Positions 25,062 through 34,534 are shown, counted from the stretch's first letter. The stretch: 64,000 nt of DNA from Amycolatopsis jejuensis (GCF_000717335.1 NZ_JNYZ01000028.1:1-64000), one strand, 5' to 3'. Numbers and translations: made by a program. The notes: a model not told the origin generated them from the sequence alone.

Positions 25062-26493
25062 ACGTCGCGTATTGCGCCAGCCCTTCGATCCCGTACTCCA
25101 CCCCCAGCCCCGAGTCGTGGCGGCCGCCGAAGGGGGCGTTGTGGTTGGAGGCAAAGAAGTTCACCCCGACGGAGCCGGTATCCATTCGCAATGCCACCGC
25201 GTGCGCTGCTGCCGGGTCGGCCGAGAACACGACGCCACCCAGCCCGAAGGAGGTGTCGTTGGCCAGCGCAATTGCCTCCTCGACGTCGGAGTAGCGCAGT
25301 ATGCACACCACCGGCCCGAAGATTTCCTCGCGGGCGATCCGCATGTCCGGGGTGACGTCGGCGAAAACGGTCGGCTCGATGAACAATCCGGGACCGGGCC
25401 GCCCACCTGTCGTCGCGCGGGCGCCGTGCGCGGAAGCAAGGTACTCGCACACGATGTCGTACTGAGCGCGTGACGCCATCGGCCCGAAGACGGTGCGCTC
25501 GTCGAAGGGATCGCCCTGCGGAGCGGCCGCGACGGTGCGCGTGACCAGGTCGACCACCTCGTCGTACCGGCTCTCCGGAGCGAGGATTCTCGTGGCGAGG
25601 TAACAGGTTTGGCCGGTATTGCGCAGGCAGGTCCGGAGGAGGACGGACGCCATCCGGTCCAGGTCGGCGTCTTCGAGCACGATCGCCGAGGACTTGCCGC
25701 CCAGCTCCAGCGTCACCGGCCGCAGCCGTTCGCCGCACGCGGCCGCGATCCGGCGCCCGACCGGGGTCGAGCCGGTGAAGGCGACCTTGGCGGTCAGCGG
25801 GTGGCGGACGAGCCGGTCGCCGGTTTCCCCGCCACCGGTCACGAGATTGACCACCCCAGCGGGGACTCCGGCGGCCACGCAGGCCTCGACGACGAACCGG
25901 ATCGACAACGACGTCCCGGGCGCCGGTTTCAGCACCACCGTGCACCCGGCCAGCAACGCCGGGGCCAGCTTGACGACCATCAGGTTGATCGGGAAATTCC
26001 ACGGCGCGATGAGCACGCAGGGCCCGACCGGGTCCTTGCGCACGACGGATTCCGCGCCCCCGGCGGGAAACGGCCGGACGTCGTCGTCCGACAGCCACGA
26101 CGCCAGCCCGGCGACGTGCCGCAGGATTCCGGCGGCGTTGGCCGCGGCGCCGCGTGTCTCGCTGATCGGGGTGCCGTTTTCCAGGGTGTTCGTGACGGCC
26201 ATTTCGGCAGCCCGAGCGTCGATCTCGTCGGCGATCCGGTGCAGGAGTGCGGCGCGTTCGGCAGGGGTGGTTTCGGGCCACGGGCCGGTGCGGAAGGCCC
26301 GGTCGGCGACGGTCAAGGCGGCGTCGACGTCTTCCGCCGAGCAGTCCGGCACGGAACCCCATTCGCGGCCGGTGGCGGGGTCGACCAGTGACAGCCGTTT
26401 GGTCGCGGAGGATCGGGTCCAGCGACCGTCGAGGAAACAGTCGTCGACGTGCGTCCAGCGCGGCTCCGGCCGGGGCGGGAGGGTGTCACTCAC
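25033..26493 (-). CDS. Aldehyde dehydrogenase of the cresol cluster
   Basis: A 486-residue NAD(P)-dependent aldehyde dehydrogenase. Family landmarks are IAPWNFPINLMVVKLAPALL (about 156), FTGSTPVGRRI, the general-base Glu in TLELGGKS (about 261) and the nucleophile Cys in RNTGQTC (about 296), then EEIFGPVVCILRY. In the 4-cresol pathway of Corynebacterium glutamicum an aldehyde dehydrogenase oxidises 4-hydroxybenzaldehyde to 4-hydroxybenzoate; this is the likely role here. Its GTG overlaps the stop of the HD gene by four bases, so it is the last gene of the leftward cluster. Confidence 0.8.
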   Translation of the reverse strand: MSDTLPPRPEPRWTHVDDCFLDGRWTRSSATKRLSLVDPATGREWGSVPDCSAEDVDAALTVADRAFRTGPWPETTPAERAALLHRIADEIDARAAEMAVTNTLENGTPISETRGAAANAAGILRHVAGLASWLSDDDVRPFPAGGAESVVRKDPVGPCVLIAPWNFPINLMVVKLAPALLAGCTVVLKPAPGTSLSIRFVVEACVAAGVPAGVVNLVTGGGETGDRLVRHPLTAKVAFTGSTPVGRRIAAACGERLRPVTLELGGKSSAIVLEDADLDRMASVLLRTCLRNTGQTCYLATRILAPESRYDEVVDLVTRTVAAAPQGDPFDERTVFGPMASRAQYDIVCEYLASAHGARATTGGRPGPGLFIEPTVFADVTPDMRIAREEIFGPVVCILRYSDVEEAIALANDTSFGLGGVVFSADPAAAHAVALRMDTGSVGVNFFASNHNAPFGGRHDSGLGVEYGIEGLAQYATFKSIHRRTA

Positions 26494-27161
26494 CGGAGTA
26501 CCGCCGTCTTCAGCAGATCACGCGACCGGTCCAAAGCTGCCGTCGCCATCGTGATTGCCGGGGCAGTCAGCAATTCCGGGATGATCTCGGCGGCCAAGCG
26601 GTCGGTGTAGGTCGCCGGGTCCATGCGGAACCAGCCTGCTGCCAGTGCGATCCCGGCGTGGTCGAAGCGCCACAGCCGGTCGGCGTCGCGGACCAGGGCG
26701 TCTTCCAGTGAACGGGCTTCCTGACGGGTGTCGTGACCGTCGATGATCGCGCAGACTTCCGCTACGAAATCGTCGGCGTATCCCAGCGGCGGCAGCACTT
26801 CCCGGGCGATCACGCAGCCTTGCCGCTCGTGTTCGAACCGGATCGCGGCCTTGCGCCAGTCCCCGGCGAAGCCCTCGGACAGGATGCGGTCCTCGTCGAC
26901 GCGGCCCCAGCCGGTGTCGTGCAGCTGGATTGCCACGCGCACCAGCAGGCGGTCGGCCTCGGGGAAGCAGTCGCAGAGCCGTTCGGCGTAGGCCAGCGAG
27001 ATCGGCAGGTGGATGTCGTTGCCGCGGGCGCGGGTTTCCGGGACGACGGCCTTCCAGATCGGGTCGAGGTCGTCGCCGGGGGCCGGGGTGAGCGAGATCG
27101 GGGAGGAGTCGATCGGGCCGGTCCCGGGGATCGGGCGCGACGCGGGCAGCACGGTGGGCAC
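26490..27161 (-). CDS. HD-domain phosphohydrolase, CreD-like (copy 1)
   Basis: A 223-residue HD-superfamily protein. Metal-binding landmarks are GNDIHLPISLAYA, AIQLHDTGW (His-Asp), RFEHERQG, CAIIDGHDTRQEA and LVRDADRLWRFD. In the Corynebacterium 4-cresol pathway CreD is the phosphohydrolase that removes the phosphate from the oxidised aryl phosphate. This protein is the obvious counterpart, placed between the ferredoxin reductase and the aldehyde dehydrogenase. A GTG at 27161 with GGGGAA upstream is the start. A clear paralogue is encoded at 34596-35285 next to pobA, so the two may differ in substrate. Confidence 0.75.
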   Translation of the reverse strand: MPTVLPASRPIPGTGPIDSSPISLTPAPGDDLDPIWKAVVPETRARGNDIHLPISLAYAERLCDCFPEADRLLVRVAIQLHDTGWGRVDEDRILSEGFAGDWRKAAIRFEHERQGCVIAREVLPPLGYADDFVAEVCAIIDGHDTRQEARSLEDALVRDADRLWRFDHAGIALAAGWFRMDPATYTDRLAAEIIPELLTAPAITMATAALDRSRDLLKTAVLR

Positions 27162-27175
27162 GGTGGTTCCCCTTC

Positions 27176-28435
27176 TCAGCCGGTGCCGGCCAGGTCGGCG
27201 GCGACGGATTTGAGCGGCCGCGCCGGATCGGCGGCGGCGTCGTACGGCAGGTGCTGCCGTTTGGCCAGTGCAGCGCGGACGGCCATGAAGTCCAGCGGGT
27301 GGTTCACGCAGTCGGCGGCCAGGATGTCCGCGCCCCGGTAGTACAGGACCGAGTACTTCCCGCGCGCGGGATCGGACCGGACGAGCGTGCGGTCGTAACC
27401 GTGCGACAGCCCGGCGATCTGCAGTTTCAGCGAGCCTTGGTTGGACCAGAACCACGGGATACCCGCGTACTCCTCACGCCGTCCGGTGAGCGCGTACGCG
27501 GCCACTTTCGCCTGCTCGATGGCGTTGTTGACACTCTCGAACCGCACCCGGTCGCCCGGCGGCGCGCCCGGCACCGGGTTGGGCAGGTTTGCACAGTCGC
27601 CGACCGCCACCGTGACGCCGTCCGAGGCCAGCGCGGACTCGTCGACGCGCACGCCATTGTCGCACTCCAGCCCGATCGATTCGGCGAGTTCGGTGTTGGG
27701 CAGCACGCCGACGCCGACCAGCACGAGATCAGCGGGCAGCACCCGGCCGTCGGCGAGTTCGACCCCGCCGACCCGGTCGCCGCGCGGCACGATCCGGCGG
27801 ACCACGGCGTCGAGCACGATGTCGATCCCGGTCGCGCGGTGGTGGTCGAGCAGGTACGCCGACGTTTCCTCGCCGACCGCCCGCGCCACCAGCCGCGGCG
27901 CCGCTTCGAGCAGCGTGACCGACCGGCCCATCTTGGTCAGCGACGCCGCCGCCTCGATGCCGATGAACCCGCCGCCGATCACGACGACGTCGTGGACATC
28001 AGGGACGCGGGCCTTGAGTTCGAGCGCGTCGTCGGCGTTGCGGAGGTAGAGGACTCCGGGCAGGTCGACGCCGTCGACGAGCAGCCGCCGAGGCCGCGCG
28101 CCGACCGCGAGGGCGAGCCGGTCGAAGGGGAACTCCCGTCCGGACATCGCGTGTGCCGTGCCAGAGCCGTTGTCCTGCTTGGCAATCCGGATGATCCGTT
28201 CGTTCTTCACCACGTCGATCCGGTGCTCGGCCCAGTACTCGCCGGTGCGGAACATCAGCGACTCGTTGGTGATTTCGCCCTGCAGCCATTCCTTCGACAG
28301 CGCCGGGCGCTGGTACGGCCGGTGGTTCTCGTCGCCGAGCAGGGTGATCGGCCCGTCGTGGCCGAGCGCGCGCAACGACGTCGCGAGCGAGACCCCGGCT
28401 TGCGAGGAACCGATGATCAGCAGTCCGCCGGTCAT
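27176..28435 (-). CDS. FAD-dependent ferredoxin reductase
   Basis: A 419-residue flavoprotein of the rubredoxin/putidaredoxin reductase type. It has an FAD-binding start LLIIGSSQAGVSLATSLRAL, PYQRPALSKEWLQGE, LAVGARPRRL, the NAD-binding VVIGGGFIGIEAAASLTKMG (about 150-170) and VAVGDCANLPNP near the FAD ribityl site. A C-terminal domain follows with WFWSNQGSLKLQIAGLS. It passes electrons from NAD(P)H to the adjacent 2Fe-2S ferredoxin and on to the P450, matching the CreJEF class I system. It is separated from the ferredoxin gene by seven bases. Confidence 0.85.
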   Translation of the reverse strand: MTGGLLIIGSSQAGVSLATSLRALGHDGPITLLGDENHRPYQRPALSKEWLQGEITNESLMFRTGEYWAEHRIDVVKNERIIRIAKQDNGSGTAHAMSGREFPFDRLALAVGARPRRLLVDGVDLPGVLYLRNADDALELKARVPDVHDVVVIGGGFIGIEAAASLTKMGRSVTLLEAAPRLVARAVGEETSAYLLDHHRATGIDIVLDAVVRRIVPRGDRVGGVELADGRVLPADLVLVGVGVLPNTELAESIGLECDNGVRVDESALASDGVTVAVGDCANLPNPVPGAPPGDRVRFESVNNAIEQAKVAAYALTGRREEYAGIPWFWSNQGSLKLQIAGLSHGYDRTLVRSDPARGKYSVLYYRGADILAADCVNHPLDFMAVRAALAKRQHLPYDAAADPARPLKSVAADLAGTG

Positions 28436-28442
28436 GTCCGCC

Positions 28443-28763
28443 TCACACCTGGCTCGCCGGCGTGGTCACGTGCAGGGTACCGCCGTCGGTGATCTTGAGC
28501 TGGCAGGACAGCCGGGAGTTGTCCTGCCGGTCCTCGGCGGTGCCCCAGAGCATTTCGTCCTCCATCTCGGCCATCGGATCGAGCGCGGCGAGATCGGACT
28601 CGTCGACGTACACATGGCAGGTGGCACACGACAGCGACCCGCCGCATTCGGCGACGATTCCCGGTACCCCGTTGCGCACGGCGGTTTCCATGACCGAATC
28701 GCCGACGGTGGCCGCCACGGTGCGGGACTGTCCATTGTGGTCGGTGTAGGTGACCTCGGGCAT
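28443..28763 (-). CDS. 2Fe-2S ferredoxin (adrenodoxin type)
   Basis: A 106-residue ferredoxin. Four cluster-binding cysteines are visible: C40, C46 and C49 in AECGGSLSCATCHVYV, and C87 in SRLSCQL, in the order of adrenodoxin/putidaredoxin. The acidic segment ALDPMAEMEDEML (about 60-72) is the usual partner-binding helix. It is the electron carrier between the reductase immediately downstream and the P450 of this cluster. Confidence 0.9.
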   Translation of the reverse strand: MPEVTYTDHNGQSRTVAATVGDSVMETAVRNGVPGIVAECGGSLSCATCHVYVDESDLAALDPMAEMEDEMLWGTAEDRQDNSRLSCQLKITDGGTLHVTTPASQV

Positions 28764-28778
28764 GAGGGTCCTCCTGGG

Positions 28779-29513
28779 TCAGATGAACTGGCGGCCGCCG
28801 TCGACGACCAGGGTCTGCCCGGTCACGAACCCGCTGTCCGGACCGGCGAGATACAGCGCGGCGCCCACGATGTCCTCGGGTTCGCTCGCCCGGCGCAGCG
28901 CTCCGCGGTCGACGCCGTAGGTCTCGGCGTTGTCGAGAAGTCCTTTGCTGGCCTCGGTGAGCGTGAATCCGGGGGCGATCGCGTTGACGGTGATCGAGCG
29001 GCGGCCGAGTTCCTTCGCCATCACGCGGGTCAGCGCGATCACGCCGCCCTTGGACGCGACGTAATGCGCCCAATTCTCCGAACCGCTGTACACCGTGGCC
29101 GACGAGAGGTTGATCACCCGGCCGCCCTCGGGCAGGTACGGGCTCACCGCGCGGGTCATCAGCCACGGACCCTTGAGGTTCACCGCCATCACGAGGTCCC
29201 ATTCGGCCGGGTCGATGTCTTCGAGCGGCGAGCGGGTGACGGCGCCGTAGACCGCGGCGTTGTTGACCAGGACGTCGATCGTGCCGCCGCCGAACTCGGC
29301 GACCTGAGCGGCGAGCTCCTCGGTCGACGACGGATCGGTGACGTCGACATGGCCGAACCAGGCGTCCTTGATGAGCTGCGCGGTTTCCTTGGCACCGCCG
29401 GCATCGAGGTCGGCGACGGCGACCCGGTACCCGCGGTCCGCGAAGCCGAGCGCGAAGGCCCGGCCCAGGCCGCCTGCCGCACCGGTGACGAGAACGGTTC
29501 GAGAGGGGGACAT
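28779..29513 (-). CDS. SDR dehydrogenase of the cresol cluster
   Basis: A 244-residue classical SDR with TGAAGGLG (about 11-18), NNAAVYG, the catalytic Ser in NLSSATV, Tyr and Lys in HYVASKGG, and the C-terminal signature GQTLVVDGG. In the Corynebacterium 4-cresol pathway an alcohol dehydrogenase handles the benzyl alcohol level; this SDR is the best candidate for oxidising 4-hydroxybenzyl alcohol or its phosphate. It sits between the PEP-utilising subunit and the ferredoxin. Confidence 0.8.
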   Translation of the reverse strand: MSPSRTVLVTGAAGGLGRAFALGFADRGYRVAVADLDAGGAKETAQLIKDAWFGHVDVTDPSSTEELAAQVAEFGGGTIDVLVNNAAVYGAVTRSPLEDIDPAEWDLVMAVNLKGPWLMTRAVSPYLPEGGRVINLSSATVYSGSENWAHYVASKGGVIALTRVMAKELGRRSITVNAIAPGFTLTEASKGLLDNAETYGVDRGALRRASEPEDIVGAALYLAGPDSGFVTGQTLVVDGGRQFI

Positions 29514-29519
29514 GGCAGG

Positions 29520-31334
29520 TCAGCTCGCCAGGATCGTGACGCGGCCGGTGTTGCCGTCGACCCTGATCCGCTGTCCGGTTCGGATGGTCGTGGACGCCGA
29601 CCCGGTGCCGGTGACCGCGGGCAGGCCGTACTCGCGGCAGACGATGGCCGCGTGGCTCATCATGCCGCCGATGTCGGTGACGGTCGCCTTGATCTTCCCG
29701 AAAATCGGGCCCCACGACGGCGCGGTGATCGTGGCGACCAGGATCTCGCCTTCCTGCACCTCGCCGAGCTGATCGGCGGACGTGATCACCCGCGCGACGC
29801 CCTCGACCGCGCCCGGCGACGCGGCCATCCCGGTGATGGCGCCGTCGTCGCTGCCCTCGTCGCCCGCCAGCCATTGCTGCACCTGCTCGGTGGTGATGCC
29901 GTACAGCATCATCGTGAACGGCTCGGTGATCTGGGCCGGTGGCGTGTTGAGCGCGGGCTGCGGACGGCGGGTCGCGAGCGCGTCGATGATGCCGCGGCGC
30001 CGTTCGATCTCGGCGGGCCAGTAGTGCGGACCGGCCGGTTCCGCGCCGACCGCCCACCCGGTCACCAGGTCGAAGATCGCGTCGCGGACCTCGTTCCGGT
30101 TGAGGTACAGCAGATCGGCCGGGTCGGCCCAGAACCCGGTGTCCACGAACACGCGGGCGAGCTCACGGATCTTGCGCCAGAAGACGCCCATCGTCCAGTG
30201 CTCGATGTAGAAATTGTGGTTCTCGACGTACGGGTATGCCGTGGCGGCCAGCCCGCGCTTGGCGTCGAACTGCGCGCGGACGTCGTCGGCCAGCAGATCG
30301 CGGTATTCCCCGATGATCCGGTCCTTTTCGGCGGTCAATTCCTCGACCGGGCGCATGATGTCCTGACCCTCGTCGACGCGCCGGATATAGTCCTTCAGGT
30401 AGCCCAGCGGGATTTCCTGGTGTTCCTTCCAGTACTTGTCGTGGCCGTAGAAACCGTTGCCGACCGTGAAGTTGAACCAGGGGTCCTGCGCGGCAACGTA
30501 TGCGGCAAGCCATTCCTCCCCGCCTGCTTCACGTACTGCCTGCAGCGTGCCTGCGACATCCTCGGGGTGCTCGAAGGCCTTCTGGATCTTCATTTCCACC
30601 GCTTTGACGGCGAGTTTCTTCAGCTCGTCGTCCGGACGGAACAGCTCCATGTCCACGCCCTGCACCATTTTCGCGATGGCCTGGTCGGGGATTCCGGGGA
30701 AGGCTTCCTTGCAGAACCCGAAGAAATCCAGGTACGCGAGGTAGCCGAGGTTGAGGAATTCGAAGTGGTACTGCCAGTTGCGATACAGCAGGGCGATGAG
30801 CCGGTCGTAGTTCTCCATCAGCACCTGGGAACCGTCCATGGCCTTGCCGGACACGATGTCGTCGAACGGCACGGCGTCGGGCAGCGGGTGGAACTCCAGC
30901 TGCTCCATTTCGTCGATGGTGGCGCGGACCTTGGAATGCCATGCTTCGAGCAGGCTGTCCCAGTTCTGGAAGTAATGTCCGGCGCGGCGCTCGAATTCCG
31001 GTACCCGGGCGGCGATCTCGTTTTCCGGCACCGCTACCGGGCTCATGTAGAGGTAGCCCAGATGAATCTTGAACTCGATCCCGTTGGCCGGCGGGATCAG
31101 CAGGTGCCGCGTGTTGTACTGGCCAAGGCATTTCACCGCGAACTCGCCGCCGATCGTTTCGAACGGCTTGAACACGGTCGGCCAGTGCTGGCTGTCGCAG
31201 AACCAGAATTTGTCGTCGGCGCCCGGGGCGTTGTCGAAGGCGAGGTGGTACGGGTACAGCTCTTCCCATCCCTCGGCACCGGCCGGAACGTCGATTTCGG
31301 ACGGTTTGGGGAACGACTTCATCGTCTGGGTCAT
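29520..31334 (-). CDS. PEP-utilising mobile-domain subunit of an aryl phosphotransferase (CreHI type)
   Basis: A 604-residue protein. The C-terminal 90 residues are the swivelling phosphohistidine domain of PEP synthase relatives: GMAASPGAVEGVARVI and then GGMMSHAAIVCREYGLPAV with the phosphorylated His at about 560. The long N-terminal part (PYHLAFDNAP, KFWFCDSQHWPTVFKPFE, WDSLLEAWHSKV) is the substrate-binding region of the phenylphosphate-synthase-like enzymes. In Corynebacterium glutamicum the two-subunit CreHI phosphorylates 4-cresol with ATP; this protein and the next upstream gene match its two halves. They are 21 bases apart, suggesting stoichiometric translation. Confidence 0.8.
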   Translation of the reverse strand: MTQTMKSFPKPSEIDVPAGAEGWEELYPYHLAFDNAPGADDKFWFCDSQHWPTVFKPFETIGGEFAVKCLGQYNTRHLLIPPANGIEFKIHLGYLYMSPVAVPENEIAARVPEFERRAGHYFQNWDSLLEAWHSKVRATIDEMEQLEFHPLPDAVPFDDIVSGKAMDGSQVLMENYDRLIALLYRNWQYHFEFLNLGYLAYLDFFGFCKEAFPGIPDQAIAKMVQGVDMELFRPDDELKKLAVKAVEMKIQKAFEHPEDVAGTLQAVREAGGEEWLAAYVAAQDPWFNFTVGNGFYGHDKYWKEHQEIPLGYLKDYIRRVDEGQDIMRPVEELTAEKDRIIGEYRDLLADDVRAQFDAKRGLAATAYPYVENHNFYIEHWTMGVFWRKIRELARVFVDTGFWADPADLLYLNRNEVRDAIFDLVTGWAVGAEPAGPHYWPAEIERRRGIIDALATRRPQPALNTPPAQITEPFTMMLYGITTEQVQQWLAGDEGSDDGAITGMAASPGAVEGVARVITSADQLGEVQEGEILVATITAPSWGPIFGKIKATVTDIGGMMSHAAIVCREYGLPAVTGTGSASTTIRTGQRIRVDGNTGRVTILAS

Positions 31335-31355
31335 CGGGATTCCTTCGGATCGGGC

Positions 31356-32405
31356 TCAGCGGCCGAGCAAGGATGAGGGGAACGAGAATCCGGGGGTACT
31401 CGCGGCCGGAGCGGGCGCGGTCGCGCGGGCGGAATGCACGGTTTCCGGACGGGATTGCAGGAGCAGCAGGTTCTCGCCGCCGGGGAGGTCGGCGTCGAGG
31501 GCCCACTCGATGTCTTGCGGGCAGCCGTAATGCTTCTCGGCGCGTTTGGCGAGGGTGGCGACGGCGGTCAGCTCCGCGTCGGTGAGACAGCGAACCGCGC
31601 GGCGGGCGGGCTCGACGGGATGCTCCATGAGCGTGCCGTCCGGGCCGGGGACGAGTTCGGCGTGCTTGTCGCCGATGTGCTCGCGGACCGGCGTGAGCAT
31701 GACCTTGTCCAGCAGGATGTTGTCCGGTGTGACCTGCCCGGACACCACCAGCTCACCGACGCCCCACGACGCGTCCACGACGATCTTGGACCGGTCGCCG
31801 TTGGCCGGGTCGAGGGTCATCGCAACCCCGGCGACCCGCGCGTTGACCATCTTCTGCACGGCCACGGCCATCGACAGGTCGTGCTCCGGAATTCCGTTGC
31901 GCAGCCGGTAAATGATCGCGCGGCTGGTATACAGCGACGCCCAGCAACGGCGGACGTGCACGCGCACCGCGGGGTACCCGGTGAGCCCGAGATAGGTGTC
32001 CTGCTGCCCGGCGAAACTCGCGTCGGGAAGGTCCTCCGCGGTGGCCGACGAGCGGACCGCGACCGGGACTTCGCCGGGGAAACGGGCCATGAGCTCGTCG
32101 TAGGCACGGTGCAGCATGCCCTGCATGGCTTCCGGGACTTCACGGGATTCGATGGCGGCACGGATTTCCGCGGACACCCGGTCGACGCACGCGACGTCGT
32201 CCGGATCGAGTTCGGCGAGCTTGCCGTCGATTTCCGTGCGCAATCCGGTGTCCGCGACGAAATGGTCGAAGGCTTCCGTGGTGACGGCGAATCCGGGTGG
32301 CACCGGCATTCCGGCGGAGGTCATCGAAACGAGCGACGCGCATTTACCGCCGAGGAGCGCGAGTGCGGGTTCGCAATCGCTGTCGAAAAACACGATTTCG
32401 GGCAT
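31356..32405 (-). CDS. PEP-synthase-like ATP-binding subunit of an aryl phosphotransferase (CreHI type)
   Basis: A 349-residue protein equivalent to the N-terminal nucleotide-binding domain of PEP synthase/PPDK. LLGGKCASLVSMTSAGMPVP (about 18-37), VPVAVRSSATAEDLPDASFA (about 112-131), QQDTYL, AGVAMTLDPANGDRS and DIEWALD with LLLLQSRPET at the end are all family motifs. It lacks the mobile His domain and the PEP-binding barrel, so it must work with the next gene, as in phenylphosphate synthase and CreHI. Its ATG is three bases past the P450 stop. Confidence 0.82.
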   Translation of the reverse strand: MPEIVFFDSDCEPALALLGGKCASLVSMTSAGMPVPPGFAVTTEAFDHFVADTGLRTEIDGKLAELDPDDVACVDRVSAEIRAAIESREVPEAMQGMLHRAYDELMARFPGEVPVAVRSSATAEDLPDASFAGQQDTYLGLTGYPAVRVHVRRCWASLYTSRAIIYRLRNGIPEHDLSMAVAVQKMVNARVAGVAMTLDPANGDRSKIVVDASWGVGELVVSGQVTPDNILLDKVMLTPVREHIGDKHAELVPGPDGTLMEHPVEPARRAVRCLTDAELTAVATLAKRAEKHYGCPQDIEWALDADLPGGENLLLLQSRPETVHSARATAPAPAASTPGFSFPSSLLGR

Positions 32406-32408
32406 GGC

Positions 32409-33659
32409 TCAGGCCTCCCAGGTGACCGGGACCGCGGCCGGGGCGCGGAAGGACAGGTTGTCCCCGAAGTGGATTTCGGCGTCGGCGGCGAGCCGGACGC
32501 CGGGTGCGAGCCGGGCGACCTCCTCGACGGCGATCCGCGCCTGCAGCTTGGCGAGCATGTTGCCGAGGCAGTAGTGGATGCCGAAGCCGAAGGCCAGGTG
32601 CTCGCGGGCGTTGGGCCGGGCGAGGTCGAACGATTCCCCGTCGGCAAAACGGGATTCGTCGCGGTTGGCCGACCCCATCAGCAGCAGAATGTCCGCCCCG
32701 GACGGAATTGCGACACCACCGATTTCGACGTCGCGCAAGGCCCGGCGGCGCCAGCCCACAATGGACGGGCTGAATCGCAGCACCTCGTCCACCGCGGCGG
32801 GAATGCGTTTCGGGTCCTCGACCACCTGCTGCCATTGCTCCGGATACGACAGCAGTACCCGCAAGGCATTCGAAATCAGCGTGGTGGTCGTTTCGTGCCC
32901 GGCGAACAGCAGCGAGTAACACACCGAAGCGATTTCGTGGTCGCTGATCGGATCGCCCGCGGCCTGCATCCGGACCATGTCGCCGACCAGGCTGTCTCGC
33001 TCGGTTTCGTGTGCTTCGGCGACCAATCGGCGGCATTCTGCCCAGTATTCGACCAGGTTGCGGGCGTGTGGCACCTGCTCGTCGTCGGATAGGTCGCCCC
33101 ACGTCATCGCCGACCGCGAATCCGACCAGCGCTTGAACGTGCCGACCTGGCCGATATCGGCCCCGATGAGGGTGAGGATGGTGATGGTCGGGACGTCGTA
33201 GGCGAGATCGCGGACCAGGTCACCGTAGTGTTCCGGGCGGGCCAGCATGGTTTCGAGCAGCCGGACGACGTTGGCGCGGATCTCGGGTTCGAGCACCTTG
33301 AACCGGCGCGGCGTGAACGCCTTGGCTGCGACCTTGCGAATGCGCGTGTGCTCGGGCGGCACGCGAGCGGAAAGCCCGGAGTACGCGGTGAACCCGCCGT
33401 CGGCCATGATCTGCTTCGCCTGCGGCCCGCGTTCGCGCACCGGGGCCTGCGCGTTCTCCGAGGAAAACGTGTGCCAGTCCTCGAACACGGCCTTGACGTC
33501 GTCGTACCGGCTCACCACCCAGCAGCCGATCCGCTCGTCGTACATCACCGGCTCCCCGGCCCGCAGGGCGGCGTACGCCGGGAACGGGTCGTCCTGGGCG
33601 AACGGCTCGTACCCGTGGTGGACCGGGCATCCGGTGCCGGGCGTCCTCGTCGACGTCAT
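32409..33659 (-). CDS. creJ: Cytochrome P450 of the cresol cluster (CreJ-like)
   Basis: A 416-residue bacterial P450. It contains the I-helix oxygen motif LLFAGHETTT (about 246-255), Glu and Arg of EVLR, RRALRDVEIGG, and the haem loop FGFGIHYCLGNMLAK with the axial Cys at about 363. In the Corynebacterium 4-cresol pathway the P450 CreJ, with its own ferredoxin and reductase, oxidises the methyl group only after the ring hydroxyl is phosphorylated. The same gene set here supports that role, though sequence alone cannot fix the substrate. The ATG at 33659 has GGAGG upstream. A longer upstream frame is not needed. Confidence 0.8.
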   Translation of the reverse strand: MTSTRTPGTGCPVHHGYEPFAQDDPFPAYAALRAGEPVMYDERIGCWVVSRYDDVKAVFEDWHTFSSENAQAPVRERGPQAKQIMADGGFTAYSGLSARVPPEHTRIRKVAAKAFTPRRFKVLEPEIRANVVRLLETMLARPEHYGDLVRDLAYDVPTITILTLIGADIGQVGTFKRWSDSRSAMTWGDLSDDEQVPHARNLVEYWAECRRLVAEAHETERDSLVGDMVRMQAAGDPISDHEIASVCYSLLFAGHETTTTLISNALRVLLSYPEQWQQVVEDPKRIPAAVDEVLRFSPSIVGWRRRALRDVEIGGVAIPSGADILLLMGSANRDESRFADGESFDLARPNAREHLAFGFGIHYCLGNMLAKLQARIAVEEVARLAPGVRLAADAEIHFGDNLSFRAPAAVPVTWEA

Positions 33660-33732
33660 CCCGCCTCCTGTCCTCTGTCCTCTGGTGACGACTGCCCCAT
33701 CGTGACTTCGGCCGGGCCGCACCGTCTACTCG

Positions 33733-33755
33733 GGACTTCCGTCAGACGAAAGCGG
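33733..33755. promoter_or_regulatory. Candidate IclR-type operator upstream of P450 gene
   Basis: GGACTTCC-GTCAGAC-GAAAGCGG lies in the 101-base gap between the iclR-type stop and the P450 start. It matches the site upstream of pobA (GGCTTCC-ATCCAGC-GAAAGCC) in both half-sites and in spacing, sharing CTTCC-N7-GAAAGC. The presence of one copy ahead of each transcription segment suggests both are bound by the IclR protein encoded between them. Confidence 0.6.
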
Positions 33756-33760
33756 GATCG

Positions 33761-34534
33761 TCAGGACCTGCGGCGGGGCACGCGTACCAAGCTCGGCTGC
33801 GGACGCGCGTCGGCCGCTTCGATGCGGGCCGCGACCCCGCGCAGGGTCGGCAGATGCCGCGTCATGGTGGTGCTCTGCGTCGCCAGCATCACCAGCCCGA
33901 TGGCCGCCGGATGCGGTTTCAGGCGCACCGGCACCGCGATCGAGCACGCGCCGTCCCGCACTTCCTCCTGCGTGGTCGCGTACCCCTCGTCGCGCACCTT
34001 GCGCAGTTCGGCGGCCAGCCGTCCGGGGTTGATGTGGGTGTGCCGGGTCGCCGCTTCGAGCCGGTGCGCCAGATACGCCTCGCGCACCCAATCCTCTTCG
34101 TACGCAAGGAGAACCTTGCCGACGGCAGTCGCGTGCAGCGGCAGCCGTCCACCGACCCGGGACGCGCGCGGCACTCGGGTCGAGCCGTAGACGCGGTCGA
34201 TGTACAGGGCTTCGTGGCCGTCGCGGATGGCGATGTGCGCGGTCTCGCGGGTGAGGGAGAAGAGGTCCTGCAGATACGGTCGCGCGGTGTCGCGGAGGTG
34301 CCGGCCGGCGTTCTGCGCGACCTCCCACAACCGCAGCCCGACGGTGTACCGGCCTTGCTCGTCGCGTTCCAGCGCACCCCATTCGGTGAGTTCGCCGACG
34401 AGGCGGTGCGCGGTCGGCAGCGGCAGGTCGGCGCGCGCGGCGAGGTCGCTGAGGGAGAGCGCGTGGGAACCGCCTTCGAAGGCACCCAGCAGGGCGAGCA
34501 CCTTCGAGGTCACGGTCCGCCCGTCACCACGCAT
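33761..34534 (-). CDS. IclR family transcriptional regulator
   Basis: A 257-residue IclR protein. The winged helix-turn-helix reads VTSKVLALLGAFEGGSHALS and then LSDLAARADLPLPTAHRLVG (about 8-50). The effector domain shows RETAHIAIRDGHEALYIDRV, LPLHATAVGKVLLAY and ACSIAVPVRLKP. IclR members such as PobR and PcaU control 4-hydroxybenzoate and protocatechuate genes, which fits its place between pobA and the cresol genes. The ATG at 34534 has GAGGAG five bases upstream. The paired CTTCC-N7-GAAAGC sites are its probable operators. Confidence 0.85.
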   Translation of the reverse strand: MRGDGRTVTSKVLALLGAFEGGSHALSLSDLAARADLPLPTAHRLVGELTEWGALERDEQGRYTVGLRLWEVAQNAGRHLRDTARPYLQDLFSLTRETAHIAIRDGHEALYIDRVYGSTRVPRASRVGGRLPLHATAVGKVLLAYEEDWVREAYLAHRLEAATRHTHINPGRLAAELRKVRDEGYATTQEEVRDGACSIAVPVRLKPHPAAIGLVMLATQSTTMTRHLPTLRGVAARIEAADARPQPSLVRVPRRRS